From Erysipelotrichaceae bacterium (GTDB lineage Bacteria > Bacillota_I > Bacilli_A > Erysipelotrichales > Erysipelotrichaceae), in assembly GCA_017405785.1 (NCBI GenBank), contig JAFQZR010000005.1, positions 164,465 through 228,464 of the forward strand: DNA of 64,000 nt, read 5' to 3'. The position numbers and the translations under genes are program-made. Under the pieces are notes generated by a model that searched no databases, had not been told where the DNA came from, and saw only the letters and a list, made by a program, of their open reading frames with translations. This document shows, in pieces, positions 15,885-24,934 of the stretch; the first letter of the stretch is position 1, and the number at the start of each line of letters is the position of its first letter.

Positions 15885-17966
15885 ATGGCAGCGATTGAAA
15901 AAGAGCAGGTCATAACTTCCTATAGCGGCAAGCTGTATTCCCGTCTGTTCGGCTACATGAAGCCTTACCTTAACAAGTTTGTTACGGCACTGATACTGGT
16001 ACTTATCGTATCAGGTATTTCCCTGTATCAGCCAATGGTCATAGCCAGAGTCATTGATACCTATATCGGCGGATACAATGCTCCTTATGCGGTTACCGTT
16101 GATTCACTGGCACAAACTCAGTATGAAGGTCAGTATCTGACCAAGAAGTTTGATACTGAACGTCCATATGAAGTAGGGGATAAGTTTGCTCAGATGTTCT
16201 ATGACGGTGAAAACTATTATTTCATCACTGATCTGACCTGGGAACAGTCTTTAGAGACTCAGAAACTGGCCAGTGACACCTTACCTGTGGTAGCCAAAAC
16301 GGAAAGCTCGATAACTGTTCAGGGTGAAACCCAGCAGTATACCGCCAAGCTTCTGAATAAGGAAGATCTGGTAACTCTGCGTTCCATGGACTTCCGCGGC
16401 ATTCTGACTCTGGGCATTACCTATGTTGTGATTATGATCGTTCTGGCTACATGCAACATTGCTCAGGTATGGATCTTACAGAGCACCGGTCAGAACATCA
16501 TCTTCAATATCCGTAATGAACTGTTCAGGCATGTTCATACCTTACCGTTACGCTTCTTTGACACTCATCCGGTAGGTCAGATCGTAACCAGAATAACCAA
16601 TGACGTGGAAGCACTTAACCACATGTATGCCAACGTGGTCGTCAACCTGATCAGAAATACGATCATGATCATCGGCTATGCCGTGGTCATGTTCATGCTG
16701 AATGTCAAGATGGCATTGATAGGATTAGTTTTACTGCCGTTTGTGGTAGTCATTACCTATTACTTCACCAAGCTTTCCCGCAGCATCTACCGTAAGATCA
16801 GAACCAAGGTTTCAGCTCTGAATACCTTCTTAAGTGAGCACATTTCCGGCATGAAGCTGATTCAGATCTTTGCCCGTGAACAGGCCAAGTACGATCAGTT
16901 CGCTGCGGCAACCGATGACTTATACAGATCAAGAAGAAAGGAATTACTGGTTTATGCCTTCTTCAGACCTCTGATGAACTTTACCGGTAACCTGGCTCTG
17001 TCCATCGTGTTATACCGCGGTGCCAACTATGTAATGGGCGGCACGCTGACCGTGGGAACATTGTATGTATTTACCAGCTATATCCGTTCCTTCTTTGAAC
17101 CTATTCAGGAACTGACCGAGCAGTTCTCAACTCTGCAGAATGCTTTCGCTTCAGCAGAGAAGATCTTCACCTTACTGGATGAAAAGAACACCATTCAGGA
17201 AAAGTCACATCCGGTCGTTCTTGACAAGGTCAAAGGCAAGATAGAGTTCAAGAATGTCTGGTTTGCCTATGAGAACGAGGAATATGTCTTAAGAGATGTA
17301 TCATTCGTGATCAATCCGGGTGAAAAGGTGGCCTTTGTCGGGGCTACCGGTGCGGGCAAGTCTTCAATTCTGAATCTGATAGGACGTTACTATGACATTC
17401 AGAAGGGTGAGATCCTGATCGATGATGTCAATATCAGAGATCTGACATTGAACCAGATCAGAAGTGCGATCGGTCAGGTGCAGCAGGATGTCTTCATCTT
17501 TACGGGAAACATCCGTGATAACATCAGACTGCTGAATACCGACATTTCACAGGAAAAGATCGAAGAATCCAGCAAGGCAGTCAATGCGTTACATTTCATT
17601 GAAAGACTGCCGCAGAAATATGACGAACCGGTAACTGAAAGAGGCTCTACTCTTTCAGCTGGACAAAGACAGTTACTGTCCTTTGCCAGAACATTAGCCA
17701 TTGATCCGGTCATTCTAGTAATGGATGAGGCAACTGCCAACATCGATACCGAAACCGAGCAGCTGATCCAGGATGCTTTAAAGACCATGATGGAAGGCAG
17801 AACCACGATCATGGTCGCTCACCGTCTTTCAACCATTCAGCACGCAGACAACATCATCGTTCTGCATAAGGGAAAGATCAGAGAAAGCGGCACGCATCAG
17901 GAACTTCTGCAAAAAGACGGTATCTATAAGAAACTTTATGAGTTACAATTATATTCTGATAGATAG
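15885..17966 (+). CDS. ABC exporter half-transporter, catalytic-site subunit
   Basis: 693 residues, longer than usual because an extracytoplasmic insertion of about 110 residues lies between the first two membrane helices (roughly 50-160). Such insertions are known in BmrD-like subunits. The nucleotide-binding domain has Walker A GATGAGKSS, a normal Walker B glutamate (LVMDEATANID) and an altered signature, LSAGQRQ. The altered signature complements the altered Walker B of the partner, so the pair makes one degenerate and one active ATP site. GGGGAGGTG precedes the ATG. It is co-transcribed with 14116. Confidence 0.9.
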   Translation: MAAIEKEQVITSYSGKLYSRLFGYMKPYLNKFVTALILVLIVSGISLYQPMVIARVIDTYIGGYNAPYAVTVDSLAQTQYEGQYLTKKFDTERPYEVGDKFAQMFYDGENYYFITDLTWEQSLETQKLASDTLPVVAKTESSITVQGETQQYTAKLLNKEDLVTLRSMDFRGILTLGITYVVIMIVLATCNIAQVWILQSTGQNIIFNIRNELFRHVHTLPLRFFDTHPVGQIVTRITNDVEALNHMYANVVVNLIRNTIMIIGYAVVMFMLNVKMALIGLVLLPFVVVITYYFTKLSRSIYRKIRTKVSALNTFLSEHISGMKLIQIFAREQAKYDQFAAATDDLYRSRRKELLVYAFFRPLMNFTGNLALSIVLYRGANYVMGGTLTVGTLYVFTSYIRSFFEPIQELTEQFSTLQNAFASAEKIFTLLDEKNTIQEKSHPVVLDKVKGKIEFKNVWFAYENEEYVLRDVSFVINPGEKVAFVGATGAGKSSILNLIGRYYDIQKGEILIDDVNIRDLTLNQIRSAIGQVQQDVFIFTGNIRDNIRLLNTDISQEKIEESSKAVNALHFIERLPQKYDEPVTERGSTLSAGQRQLLSFARTLAIDPVILVMDEATANIDTETEQLIQDALKTMMEGRTTIMVAHRLSTIQHADNIIVLHKGKIRESGTHQELLQKDGIYKKLYELQLYSDR

Positions 17967-17980
17967 AAAAGGTGATGGCA

Positions 17981-18808
17981 TTGAACGCAATAGAAGTCAG
18001 AAATCTTAACTTCAGCTACGATCCGCGGGTAAAGACCATTGACGGAGTTTCTTTCAGCGTGCCTGAGGGAAGCTATACCACCGTCATCGGTCATAACGGT
18101 TCCGGTAAGAGCACCATTGCCAAGCTGTTACTGGGCTTACTGGAAAAGGAGAGCGGCGAGATCATCATCGACGGTTTGGAACTGACCCTGGAAAACCTCA
18201 GAGAGATCAGAGGCAGGATCGGTATCGTGTTCCAGAACCCTGACAACCAGTTCATCGGCTCAACCGTACGTGATGACATTGCGTTCGGTTTGGAAAACCA
18301 CTGTGTTCCGCAGAATGAAATGGACGGCATCATTGAGAAATTCGCTTCCCGTGTCAATATGAGTGAATTTCTCAACAGTGAGCCGACCAAGCTTTCCGGC
18401 GGTCAGAAGCAGCGTGTTGCCATCGCAGCGGTTTTAGCCATGCGTCATAAGATCATCGTATTTGATGAAGCTACCAGCATGCTGGATCCTACCGGCAAAA
18501 GAGAGATCAACGCTCTGATCAAGGAACTGCATAATGACAAGAAACTGACAGTCATATCCATTACTCATGACATTGAAGAAGTGGCCCAGTCAGATAATGT
18601 CATCGTGGTCAATAAGGGCAAGATCGCTCTGGAAGGAACACCGAAGGAAGTCTTCAGGAATCAGGCTTTAATTGAAAGCATGCAGCTGGATATACCTTTT
18701 GTATACAAGGTCCGTAACGCTCTCAAGAAGAAGGGTCTTAAGATATCAGATGAACTTGATATGGAAAGGATGGCCGAAGAAGTATGCCAATACGTTTTGA
18801 AAAAGTAG
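17981..18808 (+). CDS. ecfA1: ECF transporter ATPase A1
   Basis: 275 residues with Walker A GHNGSGKST, signature LSGGQKQR and Walker B IIVFDEATSMLD, the form usual for EcfA1. With EcfA2 and EcfT it energises vitamin and metal uptake through separate substrate-binding S subunits, none of which is seen here. I place the start at TTG 17981: AAAGGTGAT at 17968-17976 is a good ribosome binding site for it, whereas ATG 17975 lies inside that site. It overlaps ecfA2 by 25 bp and follows the ABC exporter closely. Confidence 0.9.
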   Translation: MNAIEVRNLNFSYDPRVKTIDGVSFSVPEGSYTTVIGHNGSGKSTIAKLLLGLLEKESGEIIIDGLELTLENLREIRGRIGIVFQNPDNQFIGSTVRDDIAFGLENHCVPQNEMDGIIEKFASRVNMSEFLNSEPTKLSGGQKQRVAIAAVLAMRHKIIVFDEATSMLDPTGKREINALIKELHNDKKLTVISITHDIEEVAQSDNVIVVNKGKIALEGTPKEVFRNQALIESMQLDIPFVYKVRNALKKKGLKISDELDMERMAEEVCQYVLKK

Positions 18809-19638
18809 ACTTTGAATACTCTCCGGAAACTCCTTTCGCCTTCAAGGCCTTAACAGATATCAATCTGGAACTGGCCATGGACAAGATGACAGCCATCATC
18901 GGAGCAACCGGATCGGGTAAGACCACGCTGGTTCAGCATCTCAATGCGCTGTTATTGCCTACCGCAGGTCAGGTTACCGTGCTTGACTGGCAGATAAAGG
19001 CCGGACAGAAGTTCACCAAAGTCAAGGATTTAAGACACAGAGTCGGTCTGGTCTTTCAGTTTGCTGAATATCAGTTATTTGAGGAAACCGTACTGAAAGA
19101 TGTCTGTTTCGGTCCGCAGAACTTCGGTGTCAGTGAAGAAGAAGCCGTAAAGATAGCCAGAGAAAGTCTCAAGATTGTCGGCATTGCGGAAAGCGATTTT
19201 GAAAAGTCTCCTTTGGAATTGTCAGGCGGTCAGAAAAGAAGAGTAGCCATTGCGGGTATTCTGGCCATGAAGCCGCAGATACTGGTTCTGGATGAACCAA
19301 CAGCAGGTCTGGACCCTCAGGGTGCTGAGAACATGATGGAACTGTTCCGCAAGATTAACAAGGAAAACGGCATAACGGTTCTGATCGTTACGCATAACAT
19401 GGAACATGTCTTACAGTATTGCGATGAAGTTGTTGTTCTGGAAAAGGGACAGCTTCTGATGCAGACAGACATCAAGACCTTCTTTGAAAACTACGAATAC
19501 ATGGAAAAGGCGAACATCAATCCGCCTGCCATCATCCGTTTCAAGGAACTGTTAAGAAAGAACGGGCTGGAAATCAGTTCCGATGTACTGGACATCGACT
19601 CACTGGCAAAGGAAATTGCCGGGAGGTACCGTAAATGA
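18784..19638 (+). CDS. ecfA2: ECF transporter ATPase A2
   Basis: 284 residues. Walker A GATGSGKTT, signature LSGGQKRR, Walker B ILVLDEPTAGLD; the last motif is typical of EcfA2. It pairs with EcfA1 on the cytoplasmic side of EcfT. The start at 18784 overlaps the end of ecfA1, and the stop overlaps the start of ecfT, so translation is coupled across the set. Order ecfA1-ecfA2-ecfT-truA is the common arrangement in Bacillota, usually near ribosomal protein genes, which are not in this window. Confidence 0.93.
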   Translation: MPIRFEKVDFEYSPETPFAFKALTDINLELAMDKMTAIIGATGSGKTTLVQHLNALLLPTAGQVTVLDWQIKAGQKFTKVKDLRHRVGLVFQFAEYQLFEETVLKDVCFGPQNFGVSEEEAVKIARESLKIVGIAESDFEKSPLELSGGQKRRVAIAGILAMKPQILVLDEPTAGLDPQGAENMMELFRKINKENGITVLIVTHNMEHVLQYCDEVVVLEKGQLLMQTDIKTFFENYEYMEKANINPPAIIRFKELLRKNGLEISSDVLDIDSLAKEIAGRYRK

Positions 19639-20441
19639 AGAACGTCACTTTAGGTCAGTACATTCCACTGGATTCCTTCTTCCATAAGCTGGATCCGCGC
19701 GCCAAGATCTGCGCCATGATCGCCATTCTGATTGCGGTCTTCATTCCGGCCGGTTTTGTCGGCTATGGAATTCTGGCTGCGGTTCTCATTGCCTGCATAT
19801 TACGGGCAAAACTGCAGTTCTCCTTTGTGATCAAGGCCATGAAGCCTATGGTCATGATGATGATCTTTCTGACGATCATCAACGTCTTTGTGATAAAGAC
19901 AGGAAATCTTTTATATACTCTGGGTCCGGTTACCATCTATGATGATGCCCTCAAGCAGACTGCTTACATCATCATCAGACTGGCTCTGATGATCATGACC
20001 ACTACGCTTTTAACTGCTACGACCAAGCCTATGGACATGACCCTGGGTATTGAAGATTTATTAAAGCCATTTGAAAAGCTGGGCGTTCCTACTCATGACA
20101 TCGCCATGATGATCGCCCTGGCCTTACGCTTCATCCCGACACTCATTGATGAAGCAGAACGTATTCTCAAGGCACAAGCCTCCAGAGGCGTAGACTTTGA
20201 GAACGGTTCATTAAAAGAAAAGATCTCCGCCATTATGTCTCTGATCGTGCCGATGTTTGTCTCCTGTTTCCAGAGAGCAGACGATCTGGCTGATGCCATG
20301 GAGGCCAGAGGCTATGTGGTCGGAGCCAAGCGTGTCAGATATAAACAACTAAAATTCGGCCGGGGAGACTACATTGTCATTATCGGGGCTAACCTGTTAC
20401 TGGCACTTATGATTTTCCTGGCATACAGAGGTACAATATGA
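19635..20441 (+). CDS. ecfT: ECF transporter transmembrane protein T
   Basis: 268 residues with about six membrane helices and the two Ala-Arg-Gly type coupling motifs: QASRGVDFENGS and DAMEARGYVVGAKR. These contact the two ATPases. The protein is the shared scaffold of group II ECF transporters, recruiting different S subunits. It overlaps ecfA2 by 4 bp and truA by 4 bp. Confidence 0.93.
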   Translation: MKNVTLGQYIPLDSFFHKLDPRAKICAMIAILIAVFIPAGFVGYGILAAVLIACILRAKLQFSFVIKAMKPMVMMMIFLTIINVFVIKTGNLLYTLGPVTIYDDALKQTAYIIIRLALMIMTTTLLTATTKPMDMTLGIEDLLKPFEKLGVPTHDIAMMIALALRFIPTLIDEAERILKAQASRGVDFENGSLKEKISAIMSLIVPMFVSCFQRADDLADAMEARGYVVGAKRVRYKQLKFGRGDYIVIIGANLLLALMIFLAYRGTI

Positions 20442-21172
20442 GATTTAAAGCAAAAGTAAGTTATGACGGTCACGAATATCAGGGCTGGGCCAAGCAGCCG
20501 GGCAAGAATACCGTGCAGGGCAACATTGAACGGGCCTTGAAGAGACTGACCTCAGAAGATATAAGCATTCAGGCAGCCGGAAGAACCGACAGAGGCGTTC
20601 ATGCCTACGGTCAGATCTTCCATTTTGACTGCAACAAGGAATTCAAGGACATTGCCAGATCAATAAACAGCCAGCTTCCTGCCAGCATCAGGATCGTCAG
20701 CTGTGAAGCTGTCAGTGATGAATTCCACAGCCGCTTTGATGCAAAGTGGAAACACTACCGCTATCTGATCAATACGGGTAAGTTTGATCCGATTATGAGA
20801 AACTATTTATGCCAGTTAAACAGAAAACTTGATGTTGAAGCCATGAAAAAAGCCAGTGAAGTATTCCTGGGAGAACATGACTTCACCAGTTTCAATGCCA
20901 CTGGTAAAAATGAGATCGAAGATCAGGTCAGAAACATCTACCGCATTGACATTAAGGAGAAAGGCAATATCCTATCAATTGATTACTACGGTGACGGCTT
21001 CTTACGTTACATGGTAAGGATGCTGACAGGTGCATTAATTGCGGCCGGAAGCGGCAGGACAACCCCTGAAGAGCTTAAGGAAATCCTGGAAAAACGGGAT
21101 AAAACCGCCTGCAATTTCAATACGGATGCCTGCGGTTTGTATTTAATTGAGATTGGTTATACCATTTTTTAA
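20438..21172 (+). CDS. truA: tRNA pseudouridine(38-40) synthase
   Basis: 244 residues, standard TruA length. The catalytic aspartate lies in AAGRTDRGVHAYGQ, and the conserved YRYLINTGKFDPIMRNY and DGFLRYMVRML segments are present. The enzyme isomerises uridine 38-40 in the anticodon arm of many tRNAs. It overlaps ecfT by 4 bp and is followed by tRNA-Leu. Confidence 0.95.
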   Translation: MRFKAKVSYDGHEYQGWAKQPGKNTVQGNIERALKRLTSEDISIQAAGRTDRGVHAYGQIFHFDCNKEFKDIARSINSQLPASIRIVSCEAVSDEFHSRFDAKWKHYRYLINTGKFDPIMRNYLCQLNRKLDVEAMKKASEVFLGEHDFTSFNATGKNEIEDQVRNIYRIDIKEKGNILSIDYYGDGFLRYMVRMLTGALIAAGSGRTTPEELKEILEKRDKTACNFNTDACGLYLIEIGYTIF

Positions 21173-21197
21173 GAAATAGGGTATAATATATAGGCAC

Positions 21198-21282
21198 GCA
21201 CTGGTGGCGGAATAGGCAGACGCGTACGTTTGAGGGGCGTATGACAGCAGTCGTGTGGGTTCAAGTCCCATCCAGTGCACCA
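21198..21282 (+). tRNA. tRNA-Leu (anticodon GAG)
   Basis: Acceptor arms GCACTGG 21198-21204 and CCAGTGC 21272-21278, discriminator A and encoded CCA. The anticodon loop is TTGAGGG, giving anticodon GAG. A long variable arm marks a class II tRNA. A TATAAT box lies at 21182-21187. Confidence 0.97.
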
Positions 21283-21293
21283 TTTGTCTCAAT

Positions 21294-21315
21294 AAGCCTT
21301 GAAAAAGGCTTTTTC
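21294..21315 (+). terminator. Terminator after tRNA-Leu
   Basis: AAGCCTT 21294-21300 pairs with AAGGCTT 21305-21311, followed by T residues. Confidence 0.85.
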
Positions 21316-21317
21316 TT

Positions 21318-21346
21318 TTGTTCTTGAGCGTTTTCTAGAGTAGAAT
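21318..21346 (+). promoter_or_regulatory. Promoter of operon 21371-24056
   Basis: TTGTTC at 21318-21323 and TAGAAT at 21341-21346 with 17-bp spacing, 24 bp before the start codon. Confidence 0.5.
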
Positions 21347-21370
21347 TAAAAAAAGAAACGAGGTGTCCTT

Positions 21371-22327
21371 ATGAATACCGTTCCTGTATTAACGGCAGAG
21401 GATGTCAATGCCAGACTGAAATCCAAGGAATGTATAGAGCTGATGAGGCAGACTTTCATTGATGTGGAAGTCGGGAAGTGTCATCAGTTTCTCCGTGCCG
21501 TATTCCCGCTTTCAACGGGAAATGTCATGGGAGCCATGCCGGCTGATTTCAATGATTTCTTCGGAATGAAGATACTTAGCGTGTATCCTTTTAACTATAA
21601 GCGCAACATGCCATCCCATCAGGGAGAGATCCTTGTCTTTGACGGGGAAACAGGCAGTGTAAAAGGTCTGGTTGATGCCATGGCAGTTACAGGTATCAGA
21701 ACAGGTGCCTGCAGTGCCGTAGCGACCGATGTACTGGCAAAGTCTGATGCTTCAGTACTGGCCCTAATAGGCTGCGGTCATCAGGGATGGTCACATCTTT
21801 CCGCAATTAAGGAAGTCAGAAATCTTACGGAAGTAAGAGTTTACGATCAAATCAGTGAAAAGGCCGAAAAGTTTGCCCGGGATGCCAGAGGGCAGTTTGG
21901 GATTAACGTTAAGGCATATCCATCAGTAAAAGAAACAGTTGAGAACGCTAATATTGTCTGCACATTGACAGTTTCCAAGACTCCTGTATTGGAAAACGAA
22001 TGGATAAAGGATGGCTGTCATATCAATGCGGTTGGTGCCTGTGCTGCCAATGCCAGAGAATTACCTTCCGATCTGGTGAAAAGGGGTTGTTTCTATTGCG
22101 ACAGTGTGGAATCGGTAATGCATGAAAGCGGGGATTTCCTGTTCCCGTTAAATGAAGGGCTGATCAGTGAAGATCATCTTCTGGGAACCATCGGAGAATT
22201 ACTGTGCGGCAGGAAAGAATCAAGAACCTCAGAAAAGCAGGTAACCATATTTGAATCATTAGGCATGGCAGCCGAAGATCTGGCTGCTGCCGCTTATGTA
22301 CTGGAAAAGGAGCCGCAGTATGAATAG
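21371..22327 (+). CDS. Ornithine cyclodeaminase/mu-crystallin family protein
   Basis: 318 residues. The Rossmann motif IGCGHQGWSHL and the conserved MAVTGIRTGACSAVATDVLA block are typical of this family. It includes ornithine and lysine cyclodeaminases, alanine dehydrogenases and imine reductases that use NAD(P). The exact substrate cannot be assigned. ACGAGGTG precedes the ATG. It overlaps the next gene, a class V aminotransferase, by 8 bp, so a joint amino-acid pathway is likely. Confidence 0.85.
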   Translation: MNTVPVLTAEDVNARLKSKECIELMRQTFIDVEVGKCHQFLRAVFPLSTGNVMGAMPADFNDFFGMKILSVYPFNYKRNMPSHQGEILVFDGETGSVKGLVDAMAVTGIRTGACSAVATDVLAKSDASVLALIGCGHQGWSHLSAIKEVRNLTEVRVYDQISEKAEKFARDARGQFGINVKAYPSVKETVENANIVCTLTVSKTPVLENEWIKDGCHINAVGACAANARELPSDLVKRGCFYCDSVESVMHESGDFLFPLNEGLISEDHLLGTIGELLCGRKESRTSEKQVTIFESLGMAAEDLAAAAYVLEKEPQYE

Positions 22328-23504
22328 AGAAGAATACCGCAAGCTGTTTTATGCATGTAATCACTGCATATATCTTGACCAGGCTTATGACTGCGGAAGT
22401 ACGCTTTTTGGCATAAAGGCTATGGAGAAATACTTCAATGACTGGAATAAGGCAGCCGTTAATGTGGAAAGAGGCGGACCGGGAAGACTGTCTCATTTCA
22501 AGGTTGCGGATGAAACCAGAGAACTTCTCCGTAAGCTGGTTAATGCGGAAAGTGGTGATCTGATTGCCTTTACCCGTAATACCAATGAAGGGCTGAATGC
22601 CATTTTACAGGGTTTTGAATTTGAAGAGAATGACAATATCATAACTGCGGAAATCGAACATGAATCCGTTGTCATGCCGGCACTAAGAGTGGCAGAAACA
22701 AGAGGAGTGGAAGTAAGAATTCTTCCTACCAGAGAAGATGAGAGAATACTGGCTGAAGAACTCATCGCGTTAGCTGATGAAAACACCAGAATGATTCTGG
22801 TAAGCCATGTTCAGTCCAAAAACGGTTATCGCATTGACCTGGAAAAGCTGGGTAACATCTGCCGGGAAAGAGGTATCTACCTTATCGTTGATGCGATTCA
22901 GAGTCTGGGACTTGAGCCTTTCGACATGCAGAAATGGCATGTTTCAGCTGTCAATGCCGCAGGTTATAAGGGACTGAATTCCGTCATCAGTATTGCCTTT
23001 ACCGCTTATGACAGAGAGTTGTTGAAGATAGTTCATCCGACCTATGTGGCAGCCGGTTTCTGTACAGATATCATCAAAACGGATGAGGGATGGAAACTCG
23101 TCTGCAGTGATGAGGAGAATGCCCGTAAGATGGAAAACAGTTCTCTGGATAATCCCGGTATATATGTACTTCATGATGCTTTACAGATCATCTTTGAAAG
23201 AGGAATCGAAAACATACATGAAGATGTCATGAAACTGTATGACAGAATGTATTCCGGGCTAAAACAGTATGGTTATCCAATAATCACTCCTGAGAATAAG
23301 TCAGAACATCTGGGAATCATTTCCATGAGACCTTCTGATCCAGACAAAATGTTCCAATTCTTCCGCTCTAAAAACATTGCCTTAAGCCGCAGCAGTAAGG
23401 TTTATATCAGAGTATCTTTGGGCGGATTCAATAATGAAGATGATGCGGATGCTTTCCTGAAGGCTGTTAAAGAATATGCTGAACTGACAGGAAGAGTTTA
23501 TTAG
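22320..23504 (+). CDS. Class V aminotransferase (PLP enzyme)
   Basis: 394 residues from ATG 22320 with GGAGC just upstream. It has the class V plan: N-terminal YLDQAYDCGS, FTRNTNEGLNAIL phosphate-binding region, VDAIQSLG with the PLP aspartate, and AAGYKGLNS with the Schiff-base lysine. The family includes cysteine desulfurases, isopenicillin-N-epimerase-like enzymes and kynureninase-like lyases. No typical desulfurase active-site cysteine loop is visible, so an amino-acid transaminase, lyase or epimerase role is more likely. It overlaps the ornithine-cyclodeaminase-like gene. Confidence 0.82.
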   Translation: MNREEYRKLFYACNHCIYLDQAYDCGSTLFGIKAMEKYFNDWNKAAVNVERGGPGRLSHFKVADETRELLRKLVNAESGDLIAFTRNTNEGLNAILQGFEFEENDNIITAEIEHESVVMPALRVAETRGVEVRILPTREDERILAEELIALADENTRMILVSHVQSKNGYRIDLEKLGNICRERGIYLIVDAIQSLGLEPFDMQKWHVSAVNAAGYKGLNSVISIAFTAYDRELLKIVHPTYVAAGFCTDIIKTDEGWKLVCSDEENARKMENSSLDNPGIYVLHDALQIIFERGIENIHEDVMKLYDRMYSGLKQYGYPIITPENKSEHLGIISMRPSDPDKMFQFFRSKNIALSRSSKVYIRVSLGGFNNEDDADAFLKAVKEYAELTGRVY

Positions 23505-23525
23505 TTCAGAGGAGAAAAACTGGTA

Positions 23526-24056
23526 ATGAAAAGACCAACCCGAAAACAACTGGCAAAAGCAGCCAGGGAGATGGCTGTGATTCCTTTCCATGGGTTTACA
23601 GAAAATGAAGTATCAAATCTGCAGCCGCTTGTTAAGCCATTTCCCGGCTGGACGGTTGAGGAAGCCGATGGAATGTGGTGTCGGGCATTTGTATATTACT
23701 GCTGCAGGGAAGCTGGCTTTGATTTTCCAATACGTCCTGATGAATGTGAAACCTGTAATCTGGCAGGTTGTATAGCCTGGGAAGAATTTGCGAAGGGTGA
23801 TCCCCTGATTGAGTACCATAAGGGTATGAAGGACTTTATACCTGAAGCAGGTGATGTTGTCATATATGACAGAGTATTTGAGAACACAGAGCACGATCAC
23901 ATGGGAATCATTTTGGAAAGAAGAGAAAAATCAATTCTGGTGGCAGAAGGAAATGTTGACAACAGATCAGCAATCATCGAACGCCCTGCTGATGAACATA
24001 TCCGCTGCTATATCCGTATGCCGGACAGATATAAATATCGTCAATTATCTGAATAA
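23526..24056 (+). CDS. CHAP-like cysteine peptidase/amidase domain protein
   Basis: 176 residues. The block GMWCRAFVYYCCREAG supplies the expected cysteine. PEAGDVVIYDRVFENTEHDHMGIIL supplies the His region and VAEGNVDN a third conserved element, as in CHAP (NlpC-related) domains. Most secreted CHAP proteins cut peptidoglycan, but this one has no signal peptide, so it may act in the cytoplasm. It lies 21 bp after the aminotransferase and ends in a terminator hairpin. Six or more cysteines in the middle are notable. Confidence 0.72.
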   Translation: MKRPTRKQLAKAAREMAVIPFHGFTENEVSNLQPLVKPFPGWTVEEADGMWCRAFVYYCCREAGFDFPIRPDECETCNLAGCIAWEEFAKGDPLIEYHKGMKDFIPEAGDVVIYDRVFENTEHDHMGIILERREKSILVAEGNVDNRSAIIERPADEHIRCYIRMPDRYKYRQLSE

Positions 24057-24076
24057 GCCTTCAAACAGGCTTTTTT
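24055..24076 (+). terminator. Terminator of operon 21371-24056
   Basis: AAGCCT 24055-24060 and AGGCTT 24067-24072 with a 6-base loop, followed by Ts. The stem begins at the last codon of the CHAP gene. Confidence 0.8.
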
Positions 24077-24133
24077 CTTTTTCTGGGAAATGTTTTCATA
24101 TTATAATGAAAGTAATAATGGAGGAAAAATAAT

Positions 24134-24898
24134 ATGTGGAATAGTTTTAATACCGGTGATTACAGCGGTATGATTGCTGAAACCAAGAAGATCGTCAGTA
24201 CTGACGGTCAGGAAATAACCATATATCATTCCAGACCGCTGACTGACGGTAACCATCCAGGTATCGTTTTAATACCTCATATGCCGGGATGGGATGAATG
24301 GTGCCGTGAAACTGCCAGAAGATTTACGGAACATGGTTACAGTGTAGTATGTCCTGACATATATTCCCGTTATGGGACCGGAACTCCTGCAGAAGTATCA
24401 AAAAGACGGTATGAAAGCGGTGGCGCACCGGATTCAACCGTCATGGCTGATACAGCTGCATCAATTGAGTTCTTAAGAGAACAGCACAGTTCCAACGGCA
24501 AAGTCGGTGTCATCGGTATGTGTTCAGGAGGCAGACATACTTTCCTGGCGGCCTGCACACTTGACGGCATTGATGCCGCAGTTGACTGCTGGGGTGGCGG
24601 AGTAATCCAGTCTGATGAGGAATTATCACCAGCCAGACCGGTATCGCCGCACACTTACACAAAGAACCTGAGCTGTCCGTTATTAGGCATCTTCGGCAAT
24701 GAAGACCGCCGTCCGGATGTCAATGAAGTCAACCGGACTGAAGAACTTCTGAAGAAGTACGAGAAGAATTATGAGTTCCACAGGTATGATGGAGCGACAC
24801 ACGGAATCTGGTATTACCATACTCCGATGTACCGCCAGCAGCAGGCCATGGATTCCTGGAATGTGGTGCTGGAATTCTTCGACAAATATCTGAAATGA
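24134..24898 (+). CDS. Dienelactone hydrolase-family protein
   Basis: 254 residues with an alpha/beta-hydrolase fold. The nucleophile elbow is GMCSGG, i.e. cysteine as in dienelactone hydrolases, and the catalytic histidine is in GATHGIW; an aspartate lies near FGNEDRRPD. Family members hydrolyse lactones or esters. A GGAGG site lies about 9 bases before ATG 24134 and TATAAT at 24102-24107 marks a likely promoter. It is a single-gene unit ending in the hairpin at 24903-24923. Confidence 0.85.
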   Translation: MWNSFNTGDYSGMIAETKKIVSTDGQEITIYHSRPLTDGNHPGIVLIPHMPGWDEWCRETARRFTEHGYSVVCPDIYSRYGTGTPAEVSKRRYESGGAPDSTVMADTAASIEFLREQHSSNGKVGVIGMCSGGRHTFLAACTLDGIDAAVDCWGGGVIQSDEELSPARPVSPHTYTKNLSCPLLGIFGNEDRRPDVNEVNRTEELLKKYEKNYEFHRYDGATHGIWYYHTPMYRQQQAMDSWNVVLEFFDKYLK

Positions 24899-24902
24899 AA
24901 TG

Positions 24903-24923
24903 ACCGGCTGTAAAAGCCGGTTT
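24903..24923 (+). terminator. Terminator overlapping the next promoter
   Basis: ACCGGCT 24903-24909 pairs with AGCCGGT 24915-24921, then TTTAT. Its tail is the -10 box (24923-24928) of the next gene, and the presumed -35 element (ATGACC, 24900-24905) overlaps the 5' side. Confidence 0.75.
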
Positions 24924-24928
24924 ATAAT
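24923..24928 (+). promoter_or_regulatory. -10 box of an apparently leaderless gene
   Basis: TATAAT ends 6 bases before ATG 24935, with no ribosome binding site in between. ATGACC at 24900-24905 could be the -35 element at 17-bp spacing. Transcription would start at or next to the ATG. Confidence 0.55.
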
Positions 24929-24934
24929 ATTGTT

